DNA from: Tetragonia tetragonoides
Taxonomy: Eukaryota > Streptophyta > Magnoliopsida > Caryophyllales > Aizoaceae
DNA length: 64,000 bases
Reading direction: 5' to 3'
Assembly (NCBI GenBank): GCA_038025085.1
Contig: CM076144.1
Location: forward strand, 20,157,501 to 20,221,500
Shown: positions 23,884 to 36,855 of the stretch, in pieces
Layout: every line of letters starts with the position of its first letter
Position numbering within the stretch: the first letter of the stretch is position 1
The notes under the pieces: model-generated
Told to the model about the DNA's origin: nothing
Seen by the model: the letters and a program-made list of their open reading frames with translations, nothing else
Databases searched by the model: none
Made by a program: the position numbers and the translations under genes

Positions 23884-25564
23884 ATGGCTTCCAAAAGTTT
23901 CAAAACTGTAGTGGTTGAGGGTTCTTCTACTATGGAAGACTCAATGAAAACCACTATTGAAACTGAAAAAGCAAATGATACAGCCCTCCAGTTGATATTG
24001 AAAATATTTTTCATGATCCTAGATTTGAATTTCTTGTTAATGATCTACCCGAGGATTTTGTCTTTGAAGATATTCCTAATGTTTTAGCCAATATTGCTAC
24101 TAGTTCAGATATTTGCTTGATGGGTAAAGTGCTGGGTGAATTTTCTGACTTTAAAGCTATTATGTCTAAGACTAAATCTGACTGGAAGCATGTTGGGTAT
24201 GTGGAGTATTTTGATGTTGGGAGTGATTGGGTCATGGTTAAGTTTAGCTCTCCAGAAGATAAACTACAATCTGAAGAGATAGGCTCTGGCATGTTCAAGG
24301 CCAGTTGCTTGTGCTTACTGCTTGGAAAGATCGTTTCGACCCTGTGGCGGAAGAGTTGACCCACGCAAATTTCTGGATCAGAATTTCAAGGTTTTCCTCT
24401 GAACTTTTTTCCCTTGAATCTGTCTTGGCTTTCTTAAAGATAAATAATTTGGGTACTTTTCTAAAGTATGAGGATCTTATTCAACTTAAGAAGGGGCTTA
24501 GGTTTGCTAGAATATGTATTCATGCTGATATTACTAAAGCACTCAAAACCTATGCTAAGGTACCTAGAAGGGCATGGGTGGATTGGTATTTTGTTTGGTA
24601 CGAGAACTTTTCAAAGGGTTGTGCTTGTTGTGGTGTTGTACTGCACGCTATTGAGACTTGTCCTTTAATGACTATGGCTAATAGAGTGGTTAATGTGACA
24701 CTCGAAACAAGTGAATTCCATGAAGAACTAATTGAGAAGACTCTTAACATTGCTAAGGAGAAAGAAAAACTTGACTCTGAGGCTCAGCAAGCCAATAACT
24801 GGGTTCAAATACCTCTAAGCAAGTATGATAAAAATAAATATAAACATCTCCCTCCAAAGAAAAACTTTATAAGACATTTCTCTAAGAATGATGGTCATGA
24901 TAAATCTTTTTTTGGTGCTGCTCCTCCTGTTAAAAAGCTCACTGGTATTGTTATTACCTCTGTTGTTAGTCCCCCTCCTGGTTTTGTTCAAGGAAAGAAA
25001 AGTCTTGCTCCCTATGCTGGTAAGGGTAAGCAAGTTTTGCAAGTTGTTGGCTCTTCTAGTCCTGCTGTTAATGGTGTCATTGTCCCTGCTCTAGTGAATA
25101 ACTCATCAACTCCCTCTAATGATGAGACTAATTTGCTGAAAGTTAATGCCTTGGGTCATTCTACTTGTGGCCAATTGAGTCTGAGCTCCTCTAAAGGTAA
25201 GAGTCTGGCTGTTTTGAAGTCCACATATCCTCAAGATCTTGCTGTGAGTAATGCCTTTGATAATCTGGAGGGAGGTATGGACCTTGCTTTAGAGGTTCTT
25301 ACTGCCAACCCAGTTGCTTTGCTCCCTAATTTTGAGGATGATGATCTCTGGAATGAGGACTTTGAGGATGAGGAGGAAGATTTTGATACTTCCTTTCATT
25401 CTATGCAATCAGATAGCTCAATTCTCAAGCAAATCACCCACCTAGAGGTTGCCCAGGCTGATGTTTCTGCTGGTTCAGCCCATTCTGAGGCTTCCAAGAG
25501 GAGGGCTCAAGGTGATGACTCTGTTGATTCAGCCTCCCAGTCTCCGAAGAGGGCTAGAAACTAA
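23884..25564 (+). pseudogene. LINE ORF1 (RNA-binding, CCHC zinc knuckle), frameshifted
   Basis: The start MASKSFKTVVVE is followed by a frameshift near 23990 and another near 24265. Homology continues through WFDP-type RRM-like (DUF4283-class) sequence and a canonical CCHC knuckle (CACCGVVLHAIETC, about 24627-24668). A long low-complexity, acidic C-terminal tail ends in SPKRARN. The product would be the nucleic-acid-binding chaperone that packages LINE RNA. The final 1260 bp are open (24305-25564), only the N-terminal third is broken, and ORF2 starts 49 bp downstream. Confidence 0.82.
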
Positions 25565-25612
25565 TTTTCAGAATATGTTTAAGTCAGTGTTCATGCTTAA
25601 TTATGTTTAATT

Positions 25613-28600
25613 ATGAATAAGGTAGCTTTATGGAATATTAGGGGTGCTGGTAAGAAGGATGTGGGAGAAGAAGTTAAGCTTTATTGTCGTGCTCATCATG
25701 TTAATTTGATAGCCTTGGATGAGACCAAGGTACAAGCAGCTCCCGATTCTCATGCAATAAATCAGTTTGGTTTTAATGATTTTGATTTTATTCCATGTCA
25801 AGGTTTTTCTGGTGGGATTTGGGTGATGTGGCAAAGCAATGTGATTACAGTTACCACACTGCATAAAGATGTGAGGTTTATTAGCATGCTTGTTAATGAT
25901 GCTAATGGTAATCCCCCCTTTATCATCATTTTCGCATATGCACCTGCTCAAGCATCCCATAAAAGCCAATTGTGGAATGACCTTTTGGCTTATTGTTCTT
26001 CTTTGACAGACCCATTTTTCATTATTGGTGATCTTAATGAAATTTGTAAGTCTAGTGAAAATTGTGGAGGTACCTTTTCTACTTTAGCAAGGTTTGACAG
26101 GTTAAATTCTTTTAAGTATAGTGCAAATGTTCTTGATGTCCCCTTTGAAGGTTCCCCTTTTACTTAGAGTAAGAAAAAAAATGGTAGTGATAACATTTGG
26201 GAAAGGCTGGACCGTGCTCTCATTTCCGCATTTTGGCTAGCAAATTTCCCAAATGCTATCACTTCGCATTATGATTTTTGTTCTTCAAATCATTGTCCTA
26301 TAATTTTTAAGTTCGATTCACAGAATAATTTCAAGCACCCCCCCTTCAGATTTGAAACCTCTTGAATTCAACATAAAGATTATGAAAATATTGTTAGAAA
26401 TGCTTGGAATAATAGAACCGAAGGATCCTGTCTTTTTCAGCTGCTTACGAAGTGTAAAACTCTTAAGCAAGATCAAAAAATTGGGCTAAATTACGTTTTG
26501 GTAATATTAGTCGTCAACTTAAAGAAGTTAAAGAAAATTTGATAGCTTTGGAAAAAAAATCTAGTGTTAAAGCCTAACGATTCATCTCTTATTTCACGTC
26601 AAGATAGACTTTCTTGTAAGAAAGCTAGCTTGATTAATTTTAATAGAACATATTGGTATCAAAGGGCTAGAGCTAAGCATCTCCTTTTAGGAGATCGTAA
26701 CACCTCATTTTTCCAAACTAAAGCCTCTATACGTAGGAATAGAAAGAAAATAACCAGTTTTCTTAGTCATGATGGTATCCATCATACTGATCCAAAGATT
26801 ATTACTGAAGAGATAACAAAAGAATTTAAACAAAGGTTTGTTCGAGACAACTCTGTACGTGTTAATCCGAACATTGACCTTCAAGACATTCTTCCTGAAG
26901 TTAGTTTTGAAGATAATAGTTTTCTTATCAAAGAAGTACTAGATGAGGAAGTAAAAAGAGGTTGTATATCTATTAGCTCCTAATAAATCTCCGGGCTCAG
27001 ATGGTTTTCCGGCTTCTTTTTTTCAATCTTATTGGCATATTGTAGGTCCTTCTGTTTGTCGTGTTGTTAAAGCTTTTTTCCACTCTGGCAAAATTCTTAA
27101 GGAAGTTAACCAAACTTTTCTAGATCTAATCCCAAAAATTGATAATCTGTCATCAACTAATCATTTTCGACCTATTAGTCTCTGTTCTACTTTGTATAAA
27201 ATAATCTCTAAGATCCTTACCTCTCGGTTGAAGCATATTATTGTTAAGCTAATACATCCGCTACAAGGCGCTTTTGTAGCAGATCGTTGTATCCAGGATA
27301 ATATTTTATTAGCCCATGAGGTTTTTCATTCCTTCAAATCCAAGAAAGGAAGGGTGGATGGCTAGCAATTAAACTTGATATGGAAAAAGCATATGATCGG
27401 TTAGACTGGGAATTTATCTACCAAGTTTTTTAGGAAATTTGGTTTCCATGAAACTTGGATTTCCTGGATAAAAGAATGTATTTCTAAAGTATCTTTCTCT
27501 GTTTTAGTTAATAATTCCCCAGGACCTACTTTTAGTTCTTCTCGGGGTATTCGTCAGGGTGATATATTATCCCCGTACATCTTCAGAAGTCCTAGCTAGA
27601 CGGTTACAACGTGAAAGTAATATTTCCTCAAAAAGTATTGGTATCAAGATTTGTCAGAGGGCAGATAAATTATCTTTTCTGACTTTTGCCGATGATATTA
27701 TGATTTTTGCAGAAGCATCTAATCAGAGTTGTCATATGATTAAAAAGATTTTAGATGAGTACTGTGCAATGTTAGGACAGAAAATTAATTTCAACAAATC
27801 AGCTTTTCAACGTACGAAGAACATTTCTAGGAATAATATTACTTCTTTTAAAGGCATTTTGGAAATGAGTCATTCTACCTGTCTAGACAAGTACTTGGGT
27901 TGTCCTATTATAAGTGATCGTGTGAATGGTACTACATTCAGTGATGTGCTTGATAGGACATCTAGTCATCTGGCTAAATGGAAAGCAAATTCTCTATCTC
28001 AAGCTGGGAGAGCTACTCTCATCCAAGCCAACTTGGCGGCTACGCCTATTTTCACTATGCAAAGCTTTACTCTCCCGTCTGCTTCTTTAGACAAACTTGA
28101 TCAATTAAATCGGAATTTTCTTTGGAATAAAGCTCCAGATAGCAAATCTCCAAACCTTATCAGGTGGGACAAAGTTTGTAGACCAAAAAACATGGGTGGT
28201 CTTGGACTGCGTAAAGCTAATGCCGTTAATAAAGCAATGCAAATGAAATTGGTTTGGAAAATACTTACTGATCCATCTAATAGATGGGTTCAGCTTATTA
28301 ACCACAAATATTTGCGTGGAAAGAATATTTTTCAATACACTAAGAGTGGTAAAAAACTTCATGGCAATGTTTTCATTTACTGGAAGTTAGAACACTCTTT
28401 AAGCAGGGCCTTAGATGGCAAGTTGGAAGTGGTACAAACATCAGCTTTTGGAAGGATAATTGAGTTTTTCAATATCCCTTATTTGAGAAATATCATTCTC
28501 CAATATCATCTGATCCTCTCTTTGATGAAGATATCCCTATTAGTATGTTTATTTCTAGTGAGGGTACCTGGGACGTTAGCTTACTCTCTATGGTTCTACC

Positions 28601-29756
28601 CCAAGATGTTATTTCCGTTATCAAAGGCGTTCCTATCCCTTATAATGATGTCCCTGATAAATCTTATTGGGGGTTTTCAATTGATGGGGAATTTTCTTCT
28701 AAGTCCGCAACTTGGTTACCACAAGGATTCCAAGATTCTTATAAGAAAAATTGCGAGTTTAGCAGGATTTGGAATATTAATATTCCAAATAAAATTAAAA
28801 TTTTTCTCTGAAAATTGTGTCTTGATGGCCTTCCAACAAAGAATAGACTTCAACAAAGTAAAGTGTTTGTTCCTCAAGAATGTGTTTTCTGTAACCACCA
28901 CTCTGAGGATAAATTCCATCTTTTCTTTGACTGCCCGCATTTTTTCCAAGTATGGGACGAAGTTCAAACTCTGTGTGAGAAACGTTTAAATATTCTAGTC
29001 CCTTCGTCCAGCTCCTTTGTGACTAGATTAAACTTGCTATGCCAGAAATTGTCTGACTGGGATATAATTCTAGTAATTTATACTTGGTGGCTTTTCTGGT
29101 TTACTAGGAACAAGATTATGTTTGACAATGTAACTACCACGCCTTCTCAAATTGCCCACTCTGTTAGAAATAGCTTTACAGAATGGTTTTCTTTAGCTAA
29201 CCAACAATTTGATTTTGATATCAGTGGTGCTTTTAAGAAAAAGAAAGTAACTAAAAGTCCTAGACCAGACGTTCGTTGGTCACCCCCAAGAGAAAATTAT
29301 GTGAAAATTAATCTTGATGCCTCCAAGAAAAACAACTCGAAAGCAGCAGTTGGTTTCTGTATTCGAAACCAACAGGGAGACGTGATCTCCTTGGGGGCAA
29401 AACAATGTGAGGAAAACTCCATCTTAGTTGCAAAAGCCATAGGTTTGCGTGAAGATATCTGTAAGGCAAGGAATCTTGGTTATAAAAGTATCACCATTGA
29501 GGGTGATAACCTAGCCGTCATCAAAGCTTTGCGAGCATAATGACGTATTCCCTAGGAAATAGAGAATATTTTAATAGACACTAAAAAAGATCTACACCAT
29601 TTTTACAAAGTCGAAATTATTCACTGTTTTAGGGAAGCTAATGGAGTGGCTGATTTTATGGCCAATTTTGGTTACTCATGCCCTAGTTTACTATACTGGT
29701 CGAACTCTTTCGACCAATCCCTTACCAATACTTTGTTAAGGGATTCCTTAGGATAA
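25613..29756 (+). pseudogene. LINE ORF2: AP-endonuclease, reverse transcriptase, zf-RVT, RNase H; multiple lesions
   Basis: Domains in order: APE-type endonuclease (WNIRGAG, DETK, IGDLNEI, 25613-26167); a stop TAG at 26165 where Trp is expected, then NIWERLDRAL continuing; a region with frameshifts near 26480-26570, 26960 and 27360-27590; reverse transcriptase (SPGSDGFPASFF, HFRPISLCST, GIRQGD, FADDIMIF at ~27684); zf-RVT (CVFCNHHSEDKFHLFFDCP); and a C-terminal RNase H domain (INLDASKKNN, TIEGDNLAVIKAL, then after a TAA at 29538, CFREANGVADF). RNase H on ORF2 marks a subset of plant L1 lineages. Confidence 0.88.
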
Positions 29757-29827
29757 TTCTCTCTAGAGAATTATTCTGGCTTTCTTGCTTTTTCAAAAAA
29801 AAAAAAAAAAAAAGTCAAAGCTTGGTA

Positions 29828-30867
29828 CCATATACATACCATATATTAGTATATACATATAATTCAATTAAATGAGACAAGACATGGAACAGAGATTAAA
29901 AAGAATGATTACTTACTTTTGGGGTTAGTTGGTTGATGAATTCATTAGTGAATTGGTTTGTGGGAACTCATATACTTGGAAAGGCACGATTCAAAAGTAT
30001 TTTCTTAGTATCCATTTTAAGTATTAAAATTATGGTTTTATATACGTATGTTATTTGAGAAGTATGTTATTGTTTGCAAATACCTGCGTATATCTTGTTT
30101 TTATGTGAAGTTGAACTAACATATTTGAATGAAAGGGATATATTAAATTCGTATTGTGTGGTACATAAAATACCGTATGAGATCTACGTGAAGAGAAGAG
30201 TTGAACTAAGTGGATGTTCTTGAGCCATATAAGTTTATGCAAGTGAAGGTTACTATAAAAACTACGTACGTACGGTATGGAGCCATAAGCTAGCTCAGTG
30301 TGCACACAAAGATATGAAGATAGACTACTATCTACGGCTGTTCAGGGACTTTATCCACCCATGGGGCCCAAGGTCTACCCACGGAATCTCAGGTTCAATT
30401 ATGAGAATATGACGATGATCGGATCTTGCATAAACGGACTATGACCAAGGGAATGTACTTGTGTGTTTTTGGAGATTGATTATGTTGTTCTATATTATTG
30501 CTACATGATTTTCAAATGATATTTTGGGGTGCTCAGAGAATATTCAGCTCTGTTGCTGATTTTATAAAGTGTTTGATTGTGCGTGTGTCCATTTTTTTTC
30601 AATGGTGGGCCTATGATGAACCTATACGAAATTCGTTTGTATGGGGGAGTAGATTGGAGTATGTTTTACAGGTTGGTGGTTGTAAAGACCTCGTTTGCTA
30701 GATGGACCAGTCGATTAAGAGCTGCCATGAAGTGGATTAATTTGCTTATTTATTTACAGTTGGGGGATCAACGACTCTAGAAGTGAGGATTCAATATTGT
30801 AGTTGTAATAGATATATCTATATAGATAATAAGTCAGCTTATTAGTGTTTGTAATTACACTTGCTCA
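29828..30867. other. Intergenic spacer between LINE and MULE-2
   Basis: No recognisable gene. Short ORFs around 30500-30780 overlap in two frames and lack known domains. This 1-kb stretch plus 22.0-22.98 kb would have been contiguous before the LINE inserted. Confidence 0.4.
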
Positions 30868-30876
30868 TTAATAAAA

Positions 30877-30960
30877 GAGGGATGATAAATGTCCTAGAGG
30901 AAGACACTCTTAAACATCTTCTAGGTGAATCTGGCGGTCCTACGTGGCACGTGACTCAGC
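30877..30960 (+). repeat. MULE-2 left terminal inverted repeat
   Basis: Degenerate inverted partner of 50855-50937. It includes the G-box CACGTG at 30948-30953; another G-box follows at 31001-31006 and a matching one lies near the right end at 50803-50808. Paired G-boxes at both termini suggest bZIP/bHLH-responsive promoters for the outermost genes. That function is inferred. Confidence 0.8.
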
Positions 30961-31060
30961 TTTGTAGTAAAAGGATGGCTAGGAATGTAGAAAATGACCT
31001 CACGTGACTTCATTTAACTTTGGTAGACATTATTGTGGGGGGGCCTTACATTTAGGGATG

Positions 31061-31965
31061 TGTGTATATTTTTAAAACTTCTCCTCTCTTGTATAAGTTC
31101 TTTTCTTTCATCAGTTCTGTAGAGAGAGAGTGAAAAATATTGATAGAGAGGCATAAAAAATCTGGGTAGGCAATTTGAGTGGCCAAATATCGTGTTGGGC
31201 GTTGTAATTATTGAAGGGGAAGCATAGCATTTGTAGAGGAAGTGAAGATATAATTGGAGAACTGTTTTCCTGTGGTAGATTTAGGTTGTTTGTGGTGGGT
31301 GAAAATTGGGGAGAATGGAGTTATTATTTGCTGTGTAGTTAGATTGGGTGAAGAATTGAAGTAACAATTGAAGAAAAATGGTAGGAATGAGTTAGTTGCT
31401 GTTTGGGCATTAAAGAATTGACATCGAATAGCGTAAATTGGTTCTGAATTTTTAGATCGTCGCCATTGAAGATCGTCACCATTGAAGTTAAAGTTGAAGA
31501 AATCTGGTAGCATTGACATGTTCAGGTGAGTGAAAATTGTTTAATTTATTTAAAAGTAGAAAGCTTTTTAATTTACAACAACTGTTATGTTTCGATTTTA
31601 GGAATTTAGAGTTAGAAACTGAGAATAGTGATAAGAAATTCTGCATGCACGAACTGTGTATTGTGATAAAGAAAGTATGATATAGATATAAAATAGAGAA
31701 ATTGTAACAAAGTAGCAGAAGTGAAAAAAAATATTATTTGTTAAACTGAAATTTTGAAAAGAGTAGTAGAAATGTGAAGAAAAAAAACCAAGAAAAGATT
31801 GAGATTTAAAATGACCTAAAGTTATAAAATAAAATTTATGCAGTGGATATGGGTCTTGTCCAAACATATGGGAGAAAAGAAAAATTATTGTGTTTTAAAT
31901 AGTTTAGTAGGTTTCATTGACAAGGAAACCTTTGTTGAGATTGAAGATGCCTATTGTCCAAACAG
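31061..31965 (+). promoter_or_regulatory. Putative promoter and 5'UTR of the Ulp1-like gene
   Basis: Leader-like sequence with GAGAGAGAG and a possible 5'UTR splice donor (TTCAG|GTGAGTG near 31524) followed by an acceptor (TTATGCAG near 31841). No long ORF precedes the ATG at 31966. The exact transcription start cannot be seen. Confidence 0.4.
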
Positions 31966-33389
31966 ATGGCAGAAAAGATCCCATCAGTGGAGGAGCAAGA
32001 TAGAGTTGGAGAATGTAGTTTAGTAGTTGTACAGTCAAAGAAACCGAAGAAGGTTGCATCACGAATTCCGGTACGTAATTGAAAATATTTTTACCAAATG
32101 GTTATATTAATTATTGGCCTAATATTTGGTGTCTTGGTGACAGGCTCCAAACATGAGGTGTTTGCCGGAGAAAGTTGGTTGTTTGAAATTAGCATTCATA
32201 GAGCAACAGAAGCGGTGGGTTGCGGAGTTGGGTTTTGGTTCATTTATGGAGATGGACATATTAAGGGTTAAAAGGGGATTAGGTGTATGGTTAATGGATA
32301 GGTTGGATGATCATACTGGTAAATTAGAGTTGCGTGAAGGAGTAGAGGTGACTGTCACTTCCAATGATGTTGGTTGAATATTGGGAGTTCCAGTAGGGGT
32401 GTTACATGTTAGTGATGAAGTGAAAGAAGTTGAACGAGGTATGTATTTAAAGCAAGGTATGAGGAGTAGTTAAGAGATCCTGAAACTGGGAAAAAGAAAG
32501 GAATCTCTCCCCTTGCAGTTTTGAGTTGCATACAAGAAAATATATCTTTTGAAGAATTTAAAATACATTTTTCGGTTTATGTAATGGGTAGTTTTTTATG
32601 CCCAACTCAGAGCAATACCATCAGTCCTACATCAGTTGATATTGCTGTTAGTATGGGTGATCCAAATGAGTATGATTGGGTGGGGTTTGTTCTGGATGAG
32701 TTGTTAGAAGCTCGCAAAAAGGTGAGAGAGAACAAGGAAAAGAGAGGGAAGACTGTGGTTGATGTTGAGAGTGATACTCAGAGTAAGATTGAGACAGATA
32801 AGAGTTGGGCTGGAGGTTATGGAGGATGTGTCTTCTTATTAGTGGTAAGAAAAAAATCAAATGAATAATTATTGAAGTTATAATAATGTATGCATTTATA
32901 AATTTAAATTGGTTTTGTTTTTTGGTAAGATATTCTATTTGGATAGACTAAAGCGTAGGCAAGTTGTAAGTTGGGGAGGAAAGAAGTCCTATAGCTATAA
33001 GATCTGTGCATGGAATCGTGTTAGAATGGAACAGATTGTGGAAGCTGATTATTGTAAGCGTACAAGGAAATTTGGTCAAGGAGAGGTATGAATTGAAAAT
33101 AAGAACATTGTGATAAATTTGATATTTATGGATGTTCATAATTGAAATTATTTTTGTTTATGCAGTTGTTGGATGACCCGAACCTTAGGTACGGGGAGAG
33201 GTACCCCGAATGAGCCTAAGGGGGTGTTGTTGAAGGACTTATCCATGAATGAGAGGTCTTGTCCAGTTTTTCATAAGGTATAGAAAATTAGTAATATTGA
33301 GTTATATTAAAAAGAATGTTGAAGGAGTTTTTAAATATTTATGTTTATTTTTCAGGTTGTTGCTAGAGAATTGATCTACCCTAAGAGGA

Positions 33390-33745
33390 TTGCAGTAGTG
33401 AATAATAATGTTAATGGTTGCAGTGGTTGGGGTTGTATTGGTGTTGGTCAAGTAGTTGGTAGTTTTATGGCGGGTACTGGTAGTGGTGTATGTGGCAATA
33501 GTGGTGTTGGGATTGATAGTGTTGTTGGGAGTGGTAGTGTTGTTGGGAGTGGTAGGGTTGTTGGGACAGGCATTGGTGTTGGTTTGGGAGTTATTGTTAG
33601 TGGTAGTGGTAGTTGTAATGGTAGTGTTAGTGTTGTTGGTGGTAGTTTATGTGGTGATGGTGGTGTGGCTGGGAGTGGTAATGGTAGAGTTGTTGGTGGT
33701 AGTTTATGTGCTGATGGTGGTGCGGCTGGGAGTGGTGGCTATGTG
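33390..33745 (+). repeat. Low-complexity GGTAGTG/GTTGTTGGG region inside Ulp1-like gene
   Basis: Short imperfect repeats of GGTAGTGTTGTTGGGAGT encode alternating Gly, Val and Ser (for example VGSGSVVGSGRVVG). The frame is open here, so this may be a flexible linker that expanded by slippage. Confidence 0.75.
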
Positions 33746-33815
33746 TTAGAAGCATCAACCCAAAAATTGAAGACTGAAAATGAAATGGTTGAGGAGTTTA
33801 ACCTAGCTACATATG

Positions 33816-34065
33816 GTAGTTTTCCCTCTCCCCCTCTAGAGGAGATAAAGTTTGAAAGATTGACAACACCTTTATATCCGACACCAGACTATGTGAGTAT
33901 ATCAGATGATGGGGATTATGAAGGTGATAGTATTTTTGATGATGAAGAAGATAGTGAAGGGGATGATGGTGCAGGGAAAGAAAGTGTGGAGAATGTGATG
34001 CCGCCAGAGAGGAAACTACGATGGTCCGCTAGGTTTATGTCGACAAAGGAAAATGCAGGTAGTCA
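33816..34065 (+). repeat. 250-bp exon duplication, copy A
   Basis: Nearly identical (~96%) to 37132-37381. Both run from GTAGTTTTCCC to GCAGGTAGTCA and encode TTPLYPTPDYVSISDDGD...RSARFMSTKE. Copy A has diverged from the expected protein more (RWSARF instead of RRSARF). Confidence 0.95.
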
Positions 34066-35081
34066 AAAACTTGGTCGGTCAATTATGTGTAATTATAACC
34101 CTCTAAATACTTGCAAGTGCACAAGGTCAATGAAGTACTACTGAGTATAAGGGTGTCGTATCCACAGGGAACGAGGAATTACTATATTCTAATTATCAAC
34201 CTAAATTAATGTAAAGGTAATAAAGTTGTGATTTTTGATTCTAAATTATTGCAAATAATACTAAGAGAATTAACTAAAAGCGTAACGGAAACAAACTAGC
34301 TAGTAAATTGAGTAGGTGTCAACCAAGTAGACGAATACTAGGACCTTGAATCCACCACTAATCTCATAACAATGAATATATAATTTAACTTGGGATATTA
34401 TCAGTTCTATAAAGTAATGTAGGCTTGCGATTAACTAGTGACAGAATTCATCTAGATGTCTAGCATAAACTATTCAGATTTGACATAATTTATCTACCAC
34501 TAGCATGAACTATTCAATAAAACAATCTCAATCAGTGAATACCATCACATAACCTAAGTGCCAATCTCAACCTCTTAATTAATTCAACAAGAACAATTAC
34601 ATAGACTGAATTAAACTTGGTCAAGCAATCATATAGAACTCAATAAATATCCCAATGAAAATATATTACATCACTATTAAATTAGAGTTTCATCAAAATC
34701 CTAGACAGAGGAGTTAGCTAGACATGATTAGGGAAGAAAACACCATTGAATTGACGAAGGTCATGATCAAAGTGTCGTCTTCCTTGTAATTGTCGTGACT
34801 TCGTTTCTTTTGCTTCTCATATGTTCCCGGTCTGCTGCTCCATAATGCCCTCCTTTGTTGAGTTAACATCGTTCGCTTTTATAGTCGGGCAAACTCTAAA
34901 GTCCACCCTCCACTTGAATTCACCGCCTTCGTTTATTATAATACAAAGCAAGCCCGTACACATTCTCAACCAGTAGGCTTATAAAAATATGTGTAAACAG
35001 GCCCAACTATTGCTTGCCAGGTGCTCAGGTCACCTTATAATCAAATAGTAGACAAAGTCATAATGACCCATAGTAGTAATT

Positions 35082-35353
35082 TGGTCCACCTGATGAAAAT
35101 CAACTTAGCCAAATAAAAGCACCACCATTATTTCAATGATCACGTGTGCTAGCCATCACCGCATAAGACACAAAGTCGTCTTTTTGTTAAATCTTCTAGT
35201 GGGATGTCTTATTTGTAGATTTAATGCACCCTTCTTGAACTAACCTACAAAATAACAGAAAACAAGAATATCTATTAATTATTACTATACAAAGATGAAC
35301 AACTAACAACTATATTTAAGGGGGTTAAATTGTACAATATATCGTACCTATCA
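35082..35353 (-). repeat. LTR repeat, inner copy
   Basis: Direct repeat of 36856-37131. Differences include a 4-bp indel (TATACAAAG versus TATAGAAACAAAG) and a few substitutions. It forms the start (minus strand) of the 3' LTR. Confidence 0.92.
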
Positions 35354-36855
35354 ACACCCCCACGCCCAAATCTTGCTAGTCCACGAGCAAATTAATTGAA
35401 AAGCATTAGACTGAAAGACTACCTAGCCACTTTCATAGGTCTCACGATTGCACTTAGCATGTGCAACAAGCCCTTAAAACCCATAGATTATCCCTACAGG
35501 ACGAGTATGGTCTCGTGAGGGTTTGCAGAGGACATACACACAAAGTCCTTTATTGAAAACGAAGTTAAACAAAATTCAAAAATCAAAATTAAAACGAAAT
35601 ACCATTAGAGCGAATCTTATCGAACATCATAGCATATCATGTACAAACATCTCGAACATCAAAATCTTACCACTTGCCTTCCTTAGAGCATAGTAAAAAC
35701 CAAATTGGTAAACACTCACTTTAGGTATGTAGACGCTCATATTCTTGTGTTTAAACGGGGTTATAAATATCGCTCAAATTCTTTCCAATGAGAGTGTTCT
35801 ACCATAAGCTTGCACATAATCTCAATTCTCCACCACTATACGACAACATGCATACAGAAATCATAAGGACTTTTATGAGGTTGTAATGAGGCTTAAGGTT
35901 AGGAAATGAAGTATTTAGAAATGTAGTTCAAGAGCTTAATAGCTAGTGGGACAAATAAACATCCTTCAAACTCCATCAACTAAGTATAATTTCCACCCAC
36001 CTTAACCGGTTTACTCACAAAACTTCTAAAAACATGCTCAGCCGTCTAAATGCTTATCAGACGTCAAAATGCCTTTCAACTCTTTTTAATAACTAACTTT
36101 GAATCTTCTTTTTTTCTTTTTGTTTTTTTTTTTTGTACTTTTTTTTTAAATAATAATTCTCAATGAAGGAACTTCTCTTACAAGATTTGCAAACACATAT
36201 TCCATTGCAACCAAAGCCAACTCATGTTCAAACACCCCCACATTTATTCTCAAACCACACAATAATCAAAGAGAAACACAAGGTCCCACTAGCCTTAAGC
36301 TGGGTAAGGATAATTTGTTTAGATCATAAGCTTGTAATGTGGGTTATACACAAAAATAAAGGTCAATAAGGCTCAAAAGGGGTAAATAATGGAAAAATAT
36401 ATCACATGATAGGCCTTTGGCTATGTAGTTAAGTTTAAAAGAATGCCTCAATCATTTTTATGTATACACCTGCCAATGTAGTTTGGAAGAGAAAAAATGC
36501 AAGTTCTAGAGATACACTTCACGGTAGAATACACACATGAAAGAAATATAAAGACTGATAAGAATGTGTCAGTCTAATGGCTCAAAGTCTCACATGCTTT
36601 CTAGTTTACCAATTATAGTTCCGACTATACTCGAGGAAAATAATCTATCTAGCCACAAACCATCAAGATACATGCACAATCATGCTATGAGAATCTCCAA
36701 AGACTCGCAAAATGGGATTAGAAAATCTTTTTTTTTTTGTTTTTAAAAAAAATATATTATAAAACTAAGTGTATGTCTTCTTCTCACCCCCACACCTAAA
36801 TCACACATTGTCCTCAATGTAGAAAGAACATGAGAAATGAAATCAAATGGCGAGA

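Larger units (their letters stand above)
22997..29811 (+). mobile_element. Full-length L1-type LINE retrotransposon, decayed
   Basis: A 16-bp target duplication AAGTCAAAGCTTGGTA flanks the element at 22981-22996 and 29812-29827, immediately after a poly-A tail (~29795-29813). The layout is a ~0.9-kb 5'UTR, ORF1 (23884-25564), ORF2 (25613-29756) and poly-A. At 6.8 kb with a complete 5' end it is full length for a plant L1. Several frameshifts and stops in both ORFs mean it is inactive. Confidence 0.93.

Noticed and set aside
23146..24087. Overlapping plus-strand ORFs upstream of LINE ORF1
   Set aside because: They lie in the LINE 5'UTR and the frameshifted start of ORF1, and lack domains apart from the short MASKSF segment.
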